From the NCBI GenBank assembly GCA_013397865.1, contig VZTI01000933.1:2135046-2199045 (forward strand): a stretch of 64,000 bases of DNA, given 5' to 3'. The number at the start of each line of letters is the position of its first letter. Position 1 is the stretch's first letter. The notes beneath the pieces are model-generated. The model was not told the origin of the DNA. It searched no databases and saw nothing but the letters and a program-made list of their open reading frames with translations. Shown here piece after piece: positions 12,478-24,400 of the stretch. A program made the position numbers and the translations under genes. The stretch is from Struthidea cinerea (taxonomy: Eukaryota > Chordata > Aves > Passeriformes > Corcoracidae).

Positions 12478-15400
12478 GTACCGCCGGGGTGGGAGCGGCG
12501 CGCTCCCGCTGGGATCGGGGTGTTTTGTGTTAAATTGTCCCTGCTGAGCCGCAGCCAAGGGCCACAGGGATGGTGAGGGGTCTGGAGCATCTCGCTTGTG
12601 ACGAGGGACTGCGGCATCTGGGCCTGTTTAGTCTGGAGGAGATTGAGAGGGGATCTCATCAGTGTATTTAAATGTCTCAGAGGTCAGGAGGATGGTGCCA
12701 GACTCTTTTCAGTAGTGCCCGGTGACAGGACGAGGAGCAGTGGCCATAAACCAAAACAGAGGGGTTTCCATCTCAACATGAGGAAGAACTTCTTCGTGTT
12801 GAGGGTGGCAGAGCATTGGAACGGGCTGCCCAAGGAGGCTGTGGAGTCTCCATCTCTGGAGACATTCCAAGCCCACCTGGACGCGTTCCTTTGTCACCTG
12901 CTCTGGGTGACCCTGCCTCGGCAGGGGGTTGGATTGTATTACCTCCAGAGGTCCCTGCCAACCCTACCCATTCTGTGACTTTGTGAAGAAAAGGGCGTGG
13001 TGTTAAAAATGCAGTGTGTGTGTGTAAATTTATAGATGTATAAAAATAAGCCTGTGTCACTGTTGTCCCCTAGGCAGTTTAATGGACAATGCCTGTCCTG
13101 GCAAGGCAGTTCCTCCAGCAGAGACTGCGGGGCCTGGCCTGGCACAGCCCGGCTGGGTCTGTCCCTCACCCCCTCTAACCTCACCCTGAGCAGCTGCTGC
13201 TGAGCGCCTCGCCCACCTCTGACCTCCCACCGCCTCGCCAGGTTTCACTCGGTTATGGGCTCTCCTTTAGGAGTGTATGGGTATTTCTTGGTGTGTTGGG
13301 TTTGTGTGGCAAGGCTTTGGTAGTAGGGAGCTACAGGAGTGGTTTCTGTGGGAAGCTGCTGGAAGCTTTTCCCATGTCTGCTAGAGCCAATACCAGCCAA
13401 CTCCTGGACAGACCCATGGCCGGACAAGGCTGGCCTCACCAGTGACAGAGGGAGCATCACTGGGATAACAGATTTAGGAAGGGGAAGAAGGAAACCATGC
13501 AACAGCAGATGGAAGAGGGGGGGTGACAATATGGGAGAGTGACAGTCCTGCAAACACCAAGGCCAGCAGAGAAGGAGAGGCAGGAGGTGCACCAGGTGCC
13601 AGAGCAGATTCCTCTGCAGCCCATGGTGAAGCAGCTGTGCCCCTGGGGCCCACGGAGGTCATGGTGGAGCAGACACCCATGTTGGAGTCGTTTATGGAAG
13701 ACTATCCCTCATGGAAGGGATCCCATGCTGGAGCAAGGTTAGGGTGTGAGGAGTCTTCCCCATGAGGAGGCAGCAGGGTCAGAGACAACATGTGATGAAC
13801 TGACTGCAAGCACTCTACCCCATTCCTCTGTGCTCCTGGGGGAAGGAGGTAGAGAAAATTGGGAGTGAAGTTGAGCCTGGGAAGAGAGGAGGGGTGGAGG
13901 AAAGGTGCTTTGAGTTGTAGGTTTTATTTCTCGTTATTCTACTCTGATTGCATTGGTAATAAATTATTTTTCTGCCCAAGCTGAGACTATTTTGATCGTG
14001 ACAGTAATTGGTCAGTGACCTTTCCCTGTCCTCATCTCTCCCCACAAGCCTTTTGTTATACTTCTTCTCCCCTGTTCAGCTAAGGAGGGGGCTGACAAAG
14101 AGGCCATGGTCGGCTCCTGGCATCCAGCCTGGGTCAGACCAAGACAGGTGGCTTATTTGTGGTGGTAGGAGTCTCCTAATTTTGAATTGTTGAGGGAAAA
14201 GCTTTTTTTTGCCTTTCAAAGAGCACTGAGGGAGTGGAAGCAAGCTGACACTTTCCTTCCAGCAATATCACAGTTGTATTTCTCACCTTTCATTGTTTTA
14301 GGTAGCTGAAGTGCGCTGGAGGATTTTACAAACCCACAGTGTTTGCATTAATATTTGCTTTATTTGCTTGTCTTCGGCCTCCTCCCTGTTTTTTCCTCTT
14401 TCCTTTTTTGACTTGGTTGACAGAGGTGTGGTTTCTGACAGGCGACTCGTCTCATGCTGCATGTCAAGAGACACAAGAATAAAATTTATTCCTCCTAAGA
14501 ACGTATGAGGTGTTGCATCAACTCCGAATTTCTCCCTCAAGCCTGTCTATGTCGCTGTAGCTACTACGAGATAATTTTCTTCTGGTTGAGCTGCTTTGTT
14601 GTCTCCGCTGGCCAAGAAGTTGCTGTGACTGTTGTGGGAGTGATTAAGCGCCTTCAGCCAGTGTCATGGTTGCGTCTTCGTCAGTACAAAAGCTTAACAT
14701 TTAGGTTTCCTTAAATAAATAAACCCTCTTCCATGTGAAATGTGTTATTAAGTATTCTAAATGCTTTATGAAAAATATATGCATCTCTCACAGTGCACTC
14801 CGTTAGTGCTCTCCGTAAATATTTTGGCAGTTGGAGCAGTGTAACACTGGGGTGATGCAGTCAGATCACAGTAAAAGGATACAGGGTGTGCTCTATGGGA
14901 AACGACAGGCTGTCAAAAATATATTGTACATCTGTTTGAAATGTACCACTGAAATTTTTGTAGTTTTTACTTCATGGCTTTATAAAAAAGAATCTTTAGA
15001 GGAATTCAGTGAACAATTTTTTTTTCTCGTGTTTTCTGTTCCTTATGTATTGAAGTTTGTTCCACACACAGTAGCTTACCTTTGTGATATTTCTGTCTAT
15101 CTTTTATGATTTATTTTTATTGGAAACCCTGTGGAATTGTGTGTTTTTATAAATTACATTCTGTAGTCTCTAGTTTTGGCTGAAGATAGCTTGGCATGGT
15201 CTATATGTAAGGTGTAGGAAACACTATTCTGGCACAATTTTTTAATATAATTTCTTATATTTTAAGACAATTCCTTTTGATTCAAATTGAATATTTTTAT
15301 AATTGTTCTGACTTGTAATGACTTTCGACAGAAGGTATATTAGAAAATCTGAATCCTGATCTTAGCAAGTCTTGCTGCTGCTTTATTTTTAACCACATTT

Positions 15401-18400
15401 TTTCCTATAAGTGGTCTGCAGCTGTGAAAACATCACTAAAATTTAATGTCATCATACATTTGGTCAACCATAAATCTTAATGTTTGGACTGTGTGAAATT
15501 TTTGAAACGTATTTTGTTATTAAAAGGACACTACCGTGTTTGTAATGGTCCTTGAAAGCTTTCTTTGCCTAAAGGTTTTGTCTTTGGCATTTGACACATC
15601 TGCAGACTTCCCTTTTGAAGGTAGTTGAAATTAGTGCTGCTGTTTTTATTTTCTCATTTGTTTCATGACAAAAGAAATGTTTACGACTAAAAATAGCAAC
15701 TATTGATCTTAACTTCCCATTGTGGGAGTGGACAAGTGGGGCCTTTTAAAAACAAACAGGAACAGTGAATGTGTTTCTGTTTCTGCCTGAACTATTTATG
15801 TAGAAAGCTTCAGGATTTTCTGCTGCTGCTGAAGCATTTGACAGCTTGATAACAAAATGTGTATAATAATACAAATAACAGCCTGTGTTGCTGGTGTAGT
15901 TTGGTTGGGTTTTCTTCATTCCCATTTTGATTAAAGTTGTAACTGATATACAACACTCTTCTAGGGTACATCTGCACTGCTGTCAGCCCAGCCAGAGTAG
16001 CTGAGCTTGCCTTAAATGAGCTACTGGAAATTTCAGTCCAGTCTGATTTCCCTGGTAGGCTGAGGAGAGCAGGATCTTAGGTTCCTTACACGTCAAGTAT
16101 TTGCTATAATTGAAGAGATTTGGTAAACTGTTTCTTTGAGTGTATATTTTTGGAAGCCATGATTTTGCAAAGTGTGGTGTTGTATTGTCAAACAAATGCA
16201 AATACTATCTTCAACCTCTGCAGAGGGCTCATCCCAGAGGACAAGCTTAAATTTCTTCAGGAATGCTGGTGCTCATTTCCATTGCTCTGCTTCAAGGTTT
16301 GGCCACTCTGGAAAGGCCCTCACCAAAACTGCAGGTAGTGGGGCATTTTTGCTAGCCGGGGATGACCTAGAATGGGTTTGGGGTTTTGAGAGTTCTTCCC
16401 CACCCCTGTAAACACAGAGGTGTTTTGCAATTTGCTGTTTAACTATATCACTCTGCTGCTGCTATTTCCTGCTTAATGGTGGTTTGTGAACACATTGGCT
16501 GAAAGATTTAGAAAGATTTTACTCTTTTCTTTTAGAATGTTTGCTTTGGTATTTCGATTTGATGGTGTTAACAAGGGATGCCCACAGCACTTGGAGTAAT
16601 ATATCGAGCAGCCAAAACCATATTACGCATTCAGAAATCCTTCAAAGGAAAATAAAACAGTAACAAATAATTCTCTAGTAGCAGCCTGTATTTAAATAGG
16701 CTGAGTCTACTGCTGGGAATGTGTATTGATAGGAGTGGTTCAGGAGTTTTTTTCCTGACGCATGAAGACAGCATTACTAGAATTAACTCACCTTGGATTA
16801 CCTCAGTCAGTCACTGCAGTTAACACTCAAATGAACAGTAAATTCTTTGACACCAGTGAAGGCGTATAAAAATAATCTCCCAGTATTTGCAGTAGTGGTT
16901 AAAGACAGCAATCAAAAGACAGAAGTAATCAATCAAAATAATTGTAAGCTTTTAGTCAGGTGTGTGTGTGTAGGTTCAGCCCAAACAGAGACTGTCCATA
17001 AACACAGGATTGTTTAAATGATTTATGGACCTTCAATACTTTTTTAAATTACAGAAACATTGCTAATTTAAAAAAAAATATTTTCAAATCATGTGCTTTA
17101 TCTCCTGTAGTTCCTCATCTGTCATTTGTAACAGTATTTCTTCTTATCTGATACCTGTGCTTGTTATAGTGGTGCCCCAACCCCATCCTTATCACAAACA
17201 TTAACAAAACCAGTAATGCATTGGTGGGAATGTTGCTGCTGGGAATGTTGTTCCAGGCTCCAGGTGATGAAATGGTTCTTGGGAAGCATTCACCTTGCCC
17301 TGTAGACTGTTGTGGTTTGATGTGCAGATTACAGAGCCTTGTCTGCAACACGGAGTTACAGCAGCTGCCTATCTCTTCAGTTTAAACTGCAACTTGTAAA
17401 ATATTAGCATTTTGCCTTACTAACAAGTATGCCCAGTAAGATGTTGACTGACTGACCAGTAATATGTAATTTATATAGTGGTGGTCACTATAAATACTAA
17501 AGCATCCTATGTATTGAACATCCTAAGAGAAAGTGAGGGAGGAGCATTAATTCAGTTTCCAAAACATCAATATCAGTTATGCTTTTAATTCAGCTTCCAC
17601 AGCTTCTAAAAAATCTCATGTTCAACAGATTTCTAACACCACTTCAGGAAAGCGTTTATAATTTTTTCTACTTATTAAAATACGTCTTTCGATAATTGTA
17701 TAATATTAGCATGTAGAGGTATTGTTTTTTCCCTGCAGCTTCAATTATAGCAGCATTACTGACTGTAGGAGTTTGGGGGTTTTTTATGCTGTATAATTTA
17801 TTGCTAATAAAAGCAAACTAACGTCATGCTCTTAACTATGTGAAGGAAGCCTTCGTTTATGCTATTGCTGTTCTGATGAGACATTGTATCTGAGACTGAC
17901 TTGTTTACAGTTGGGAACAATAATTTTTCTTATTGAAGTACATGTGAAAGTACTCTAGTACTTAATTAGAGAGGGGAAGAATAGTCTGTCCACTGAGTGA
18001 ATGTTCTTTGTTGCTCTCAGTCTTGTTTCGTCCCTCTTGACTGTGGTTCTTCAGCTAGTCCCAGATTTCCGTACATCTTGCAGTTCAGCAGCAGCAGGGG
18101 GAGTAGTGTAGCTTTATTTGGGGGCTCTCCTTGACCAGCGCTGGAGTGAGTTGGTATCAGCCCAGAGCAGTGCTGGTCAGGTTCAAAAATCAGTGCGTGT
18201 CAGGAATTCTGCTTCGCTCTCCCCGTGTGAGCCGGAAGCAGGATTCTGCAAGCTTTGCCTTGCTGCACTTCTCTGAAGCCCAGGTCCTGCAGATGTAGAA
18301 GCGTACCTGCTACAAGCGAATTGTGATCAGGTGTTTGTGTGGTCAGGCCAGGCAGACTCCCAGCAGGAGGCTGGAAGGCATTTTGGGACTGGTTCAGCTG

Positions 18401-21400
18401 CTTCATTAGAGCTGGGCCAGCACCCAGTGCCCAGCAGGGCTTCGTCCAGTTTGGTCTTGGAAGCCTGCAAGGAGGAGATTGCTCTGCCTTTCTGGGTTAT
18501 GTGTTCTAATGCTTAAATATTTTCATAGTGAAATATTTTTCCTTGTGCTGCCCCACTGTGGGTCCCTCTCAACTGGAGCACTCTGTCCCGTGACCATTGT
18601 CCATTGTGCCCCTGCCCTGCCCCTGCTGCCTCATCTCATGTTTTATAATGTGCTTTGACACCTCACTTTGTCACCTACATATTCTAATTTGAAACAGTTT
18701 TAGGGGATTTTTTTTCTACTGTTTTTTGCATTTCATAGATTTCTTACTGAAATCTCTTTTTTGTCAATGACCACACAAAATAAAATATCATCAAATATTC
18801 CTATTTTTTTCTAAGACCATTGCATTGTTAGTTCCTGCTCAGTTTGTTATCCCCTAAAACATGTACATCCTTCCCAGGAGCAGTAGTGTCAGAGCCTTGT
18901 GTGTGTATCATTCTTTTGCAACAAATATCTTGGACGTTTGTTTGGTTAGGGAAGGAGTCAGTGTAGACAGTAAATTTGAAAATGCAATCAAGTACAGGGT
19001 GGAAAGCAAATAGCATAGTAATAAGTGTGTATTCTCATAATATGTTTAGGAGAAACTTAATTTTGAAATTTAATTATTGTGCAATGCAGTATCATGTTGG
19101 TCAAATTTAGATTCATGGATTCTTTTGCACCTTTAAATCTCTGTTGTTTTTACTTGCAAGTTAATTTAATCTTGTGCAGCACATAATATGTCACTGTGTT
19201 CCCACATGAATTTATGATAAAAATACTATGTTCCATGTATCTGCCCAGCTTTTCTCCAGTGAGAATGTGTTAAGGTATTGTGTTACTGCCATATAATTAT
19301 AGCTGTCTTACATTTTTGGCATTTGTTGAATTAATCCCTTGCATACCTCCTCAATATAAAAATGTTATTTAGATAAGTTACTGACATAATAAAATAAACA
19401 TTTTTAAAATGACATTCCTATATGCGTGTGTGCAGGAAGAAGTCCGAGATCAGGAAGAAGACCAAGATCAGGATGACGTAGGTGGAAAGGAGATTATTAA
19501 TAGGACATTTCTTTCTCTTTCCCAAATTACTGCCTTGTCAGAAGAAAATCTGGAAGGAGTTGAAAAGTAAGTAGCAATGACAAGAAGGCTGGAACCCATG
19601 TAATAATGAAATAAAAATGGCAGCCTATTTGTTAGATTTCTTTTGTGATGGTTATGTCATTAGTGTTTAATTGTTCAGTTAAATCATTGATATTTAATAT
19701 TATTCACAAAAGATGGAAGAAATACTGTTGATCTCAGATCCAGTCTGGTTACTGTGTTTCCTATATCTCTTGATTTTACTTAGACTTCTTTTTTTCCACT
19801 TGTGTTTCATATTGTTGTCATTTCTGAATTTACAATAGCTTTAAATACACTGTAAATGAAATACTGAGATGTAAATAAGAATAGGCCAATACTGAGCTTT
19901 TTTTAAATAAGTCTCACTTGGTATGGTTTTTTTGCTAAAACATTTGAGATTCTGTACTGTAACACTAGTTACCAAAAAATCAAAAAGGTCTTTAAAGTTC
20001 AGCAAGGGATGGAAACCTCAAGAAGGCATTAGTAGGTCGCCATTATGGAGCACTGGGGAAATAGGAGGCAGCCAAAGACTTCTGATGTCACCCTGCCTTG
20101 TCTTTCCTGTACCAGCACTCTGTCTTGTTATTAGTGTTTAATAGCAGCTGAATTTAGGAGGCCAGGAGCTCAACCTGAGACTCCAGACTTATATTTGAAA
20201 GATGGGACTTTCCAGAAGTGTGCGAATTATTTTGGAGCGCTTGTGTCTGCTAGCAGGTTCTTAGGGAATTGAAAGCCAAAGGGCTGGGCCGCTGGTCTAG
20301 TTTGGGAAGGAAGAGGCGGGGGGTATATAAAATCCAACTTTGTTCCTCTGAATAAGTAACCATTTAATTGAGCTTAAAATATTCCTGAAACACACTCTGT
20401 TTTCCTATTTGTCACTATTCTTATGGAGGAAAGGTCTTTCTGGGATTTTTTTTAAGAAAACTGGAAAGAAAATTTGCTACCATCAAATAATAATACAAAA
20501 ATTCTTTCCTTTCCTGTTTGCTCTTGCACAATAGGCCTCTTTAAATTTAGAGGAGACTGAAGTCTACAACTCACTGGAGACTACAATGTGCTTAATGACA
20601 CAATTCTTTGTGCAACTTTCTCATTAAGATTAAAAAGAAAAGCACTGAAAGATCATATTCTCTTTTAGTCTCAGCTGATCACATATGTATTTATATATAT
20701 ACACTGTACAAGGGGAATTTAAGTATATACTACATCTGACTGGAAGGAGCATAGTTACAGGGTATTTTATGCACACTAAGCAGTTTAGCAGCAGCATTAA
20801 AATTTTGTTTACCACAGTGCATTGTGTCTATTTACAAAAGCAGTTTGAAGGCCACAGCTAAGGTTAGAAAATCAGAATAGATCTGATTCAGTATGAGAGT
20901 CTTCATGTCCTGCATTCCCATCTCTCAGGGAGTTTCATACTGCTGTCCATCTTCGTAGGACTGGAGCCCCGTGAAGAAAGAAAAAGCAGGGAGGGTAACG
21001 AGGAAATCTAACTGCCCCATCATTTCCCAGTCATGTACAGATACTGTTGTCAGCGGCATGCCTTACAAAATACTGAAAAGATGAGTACTGGCATTGTTAG
21101 CAGAATCAGAGAAAATCTAAATCCCTGAGAAGCTCTGATTATGAAAAACACAGAGTTGGCAGAAGCTTCAGAGAGAGAGGATATGGACTGTTTCAAACCT
21201 TGGAAAGTTCAGCTGGCCACGTTCCACTTCTATTTCAGGACACAGTTAAGTGTTTTTAACCGACTTGCATGTGTGCAGCCATACAAATTTGTCATGCAGA
21301 ACAAAGGAATACATGTTTTAAACAAAACTGATTGGATTATATGCTTTACTCTGTTAGCTATTGAGGCTTTAATTAAAAAAAGAAACTCATCTCATTTGAC

Positions 21401-24400
21401 AGCATGTCTGTACTGTGTCGGTGAAACCCCTGAAAAGCTAATGGCTGCTATCAGTAGGTCTGGGATTAATGTCCTTCGTAGGAAGGAATGAGAAGGCAGC
21501 GGGGCTTGGGAAGACTTTGCTTTTTTACAGGGGACTAGAAACTGTGATCACTGGCACCTGCATCCTCAGCTGTAGTTAAGAAGCAAAGGATTGCTTTAAT
21601 GTAAAACTTAACTACCTGAGACGTGGCTGAAGTTACGCTGGAAGAATTGAAACCAAGTCCTAGCCCCCATCCCTTCTCTTCATGTGGAAAAATGCACACA
21701 GTTATTGTAAAAGACCTAACTAATTCTGTGTTTGGATAGAGTAGACATAAATGTGTCAGCAACAGTATGGCCTCCTACAGGGGAGTGTATTTTTTCATAC
21801 ATTTTGCAAGTTAAAGTGAGTGGAAAAATTTTCATCGTGTGCCAGTAAAATGGGATAAGGCTCTTTTTAAATGTTTTGACCATTATGGAAATGCAATTTA
21901 AACTTCTAAATATTTGAGCTACTTTCAGTAATTATATATTATATTATTTACATTAATTTTCAAATGTAATTTTTCATCAGAGGCCACATGGAAAATAATC
22001 CTGAAATGGAAACAAGATCTTATTACTACTGTAAAATTATCTCAATCAGAGTGAAAGCGTGATAGTATAAAGTGGAAACTAATTGTGTCATTTCATCCCA
22101 CAAACCATTTCCTGATGAAACACTCATTTTTTTCTCTGGGATTTTCAATGTATTTCTCTTTGGTTTTGTAATGCTCTAATTTTTGTTCCTTTGTTAGTCA
22201 TATCTTAGCACTTGAATAGTGTCTGCTGAAACCTGCAGATGATTGTTTACTTTTTGATATGTCCTCTGATCAAAAATGTTCTTACCTAGGAATTGATGGA
22301 GCTAAATTCAAGAAATTATGTGCATTATGCACACATGAATAATAGAGAAACTAATAATAACAAATATAGGTACAATTGCAAGCAGACCACGTAAGACTTT
22401 GGAATCTGTAATTTATTTTTAAATTTCATTATTTTACTCTGCAATTTTTTTTAGAAAGATGAAAGAATTTCTGAATCTTACACAACTAAAGACATCTTTG
22501 AAAGAAGCTATTTTACTAGATTATTATACTGCAGGATTTTGGTGGGCTAAAGAAATGAACTTCAGTCTTATCCAGCTCTCAGGATTCATGGATCTATTAA
22601 ATTTTGCCTTGGAGAACCTCAGCGGTAAGTATAATTAAGAATTATAAAATAAATATCTGAAGCGGAAGGCAAGAATGTTTCCCAGTCATTTTAATAAAGT
22701 GATATTTAATTACAAGTAGTTGTGAAATTATTTATTTTCCTCTCGAATGTTGGTATGTTAGACCACGTGCCTGAAAATAATTCTTACTGGCAGATGTTGA
22801 ATTTTTGTTAGAGAGAACTCAAGTCTTTTTAGCAGAATATTCCTCATTCTTTGTTTGTGCAGTATGTGGTACAAATGGGCCAGGTCCTGAAGAGACCTTT
22901 TCTTTGCTATGGTAAAATAAATAATAATTACAGTAGAGTGAGAGCAAGGAGCTCCTAAATTCCAATTCCAGCTGTCTCAGTGACTGACTCACTGTAGCCT
23001 TAGGCACATTTCTCTGCTGTTTGAGATATTCAGTGCATCCTGTGGCATTACAGCAGGTGAATTACATTTATTTTATCCTTGGAGGTCAACTCTCAGACAG
23101 CTTTCTATATGGCAAATGCTGCACTTCTGGCACAGAATATATGTTAACTAAGGACTGGTGAGGGAAGTAAACTGGCATTGGTGCTGAAGAGGAAAAAAGA
23201 CAATGAAGGGACCATAGCGCCTGTGGCTGTGAGGAAATTTGCCACAAAGCGTGAGGCTTGGTCTAGTGGGAATGAAATAGCCAGAAAAAAATGGTAGCAG
23301 TGTCCTCTAAAACCTTCTTTTTCAGAGATCCTAATGCTTGCTTAACATTCACTTTGAAGGTGATTATGTTGAGAAAAGTCCATCCCAGAGGAAGAGTGAA
23401 AGGACTCAGCAGTTTCATTCAAAAGAGAAGGCGAATATTTAAAATCAAGCTCATAATAGTTATTCTACTCTTTCATTGTAATTTAGTTCAAGGGCCTTTC
23501 TGACTTGGAATTTTGACAGAATATGTACGTGCTTTATGATCATTGGAATTCCAGTTGTCCTTCCTGTCTCCAGTGAGAAAGTATCTTAACATATGCTAAC
23601 TATATCACTATAACAATGGAGCAGAATGGAAACCCGTCAGAAGTTAGTTTTATGAGACCGTGTAATACATGTGTACACGACAGGCTGGTAGCACAACCCG
23701 TTATTAAAGCTGACTGACGTTTTTCAGGAGTGTCATCTTAGTTGCATGAAGCTTTGCCAAACTTTTAACTCTTTAAGCTGAATTTTCTATGGCACTGTCT
23801 GCTTTTGATGAATTCTTATATATAAAATGGCAACTGAACCAGTTCAGTGGACTTCCAGACAGAGGCTGTGGGAAAAAGAACCTATTTTGTGTCTTTTTTT
23901 TTTTTACCAGGTCTAATGCCCCAGTGCTTTGAGGTAAAGATAGAAGGTTTGGCAGGCAAAAGTTGTGAATTTGCTTTTTGCTGTCCTGTGAAAATCCATT
24001 TAGATTTGGCTGAGATATACATGGTTTTTAGAGAAAGAAAATGTAGTTTTTAAATGCTTGCAGGAAACTTCTTACATTTGCTTCACAGCTTAGTCCCCTG
24101 AATAATCCATTTTACAAAGTATGCTGTAGCCCAGGGCTGAGATGAATTTTCTTGTAATTACCAAACATTTCAACTAAAAGCAAAATTCTAATGTCTTCTA
24201 TATTAATGACCCTTTCTTTTCCTTTCCCTGCACTGGACCCAATCAGCCTGGAGAATTAAGCTGACTTGGCCATAATAGCAAGAGTAGCATTGAGCAGGAA
24301 CAATGGATTTAGAGAAGGAGGGTAGTGGAAACGCATTTAAGGCTGGCAAAGGAGCAAGGAAAACTGAGGTTTGGAAACTGGAGGCCCTGTTTGATTGGGA

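Larger units (their letters stand above)
12291..12560 (+). promoter_or_regulatory. CpG island / promoter of CABCOCO1
   Basis: This is an abrupt GC-rich, CpG-dense block in an otherwise AT-rich window. It contains several GC boxes (GGGGCGGGGCGGGGC just before the N gap, and GGGGGCGGGGCGCGG after it) and no evident TATA box. The first coding exon lies inside it. This is the usual form of a broad vertebrate promoter. I saw no convincing RFX X-box, which would be expected for many ciliary genes, but 30 unsequenced bases lie in the most GC-rich part. The transcription start is not defined. Confidence 0.8.
12478..19435 (+). other. CABCOCO1: CABCOCO1 intron 1
   Basis: This intron of about 7.0 kb runs GT to AG. 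The first 1.7 kb holds the CR1 fragment and the solo LTR. A degraded antisense CR1 lies at 18425-18640. The rest is AT-rich unique sequence in which I see no exon. Confidence 0.75.

Noticed and set aside
12109..12576. 155-codon open frame across the CpG island
   Set aside because: It runs through the N gap and its translation is generic GC-rich text. The CABCOCO1 exon 1 frame, donor and phase explain the region better.
13245..13765. Several open frames on both strands at the solo LTR
   Set aside because: They arise from the stop-poor, GC-rich LTR sequence and do not resemble gag, pol or env.
21141..21491. 116-codon open frame in intron 2
   Set aside because: No recognised similarity, and the flanking sequence lacks promoter or splice features.
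22950..23010. Text resembling a MIR-type SINE core
   Set aside because: Only scattered short matches remembered; too diverged to call without a repeat search.
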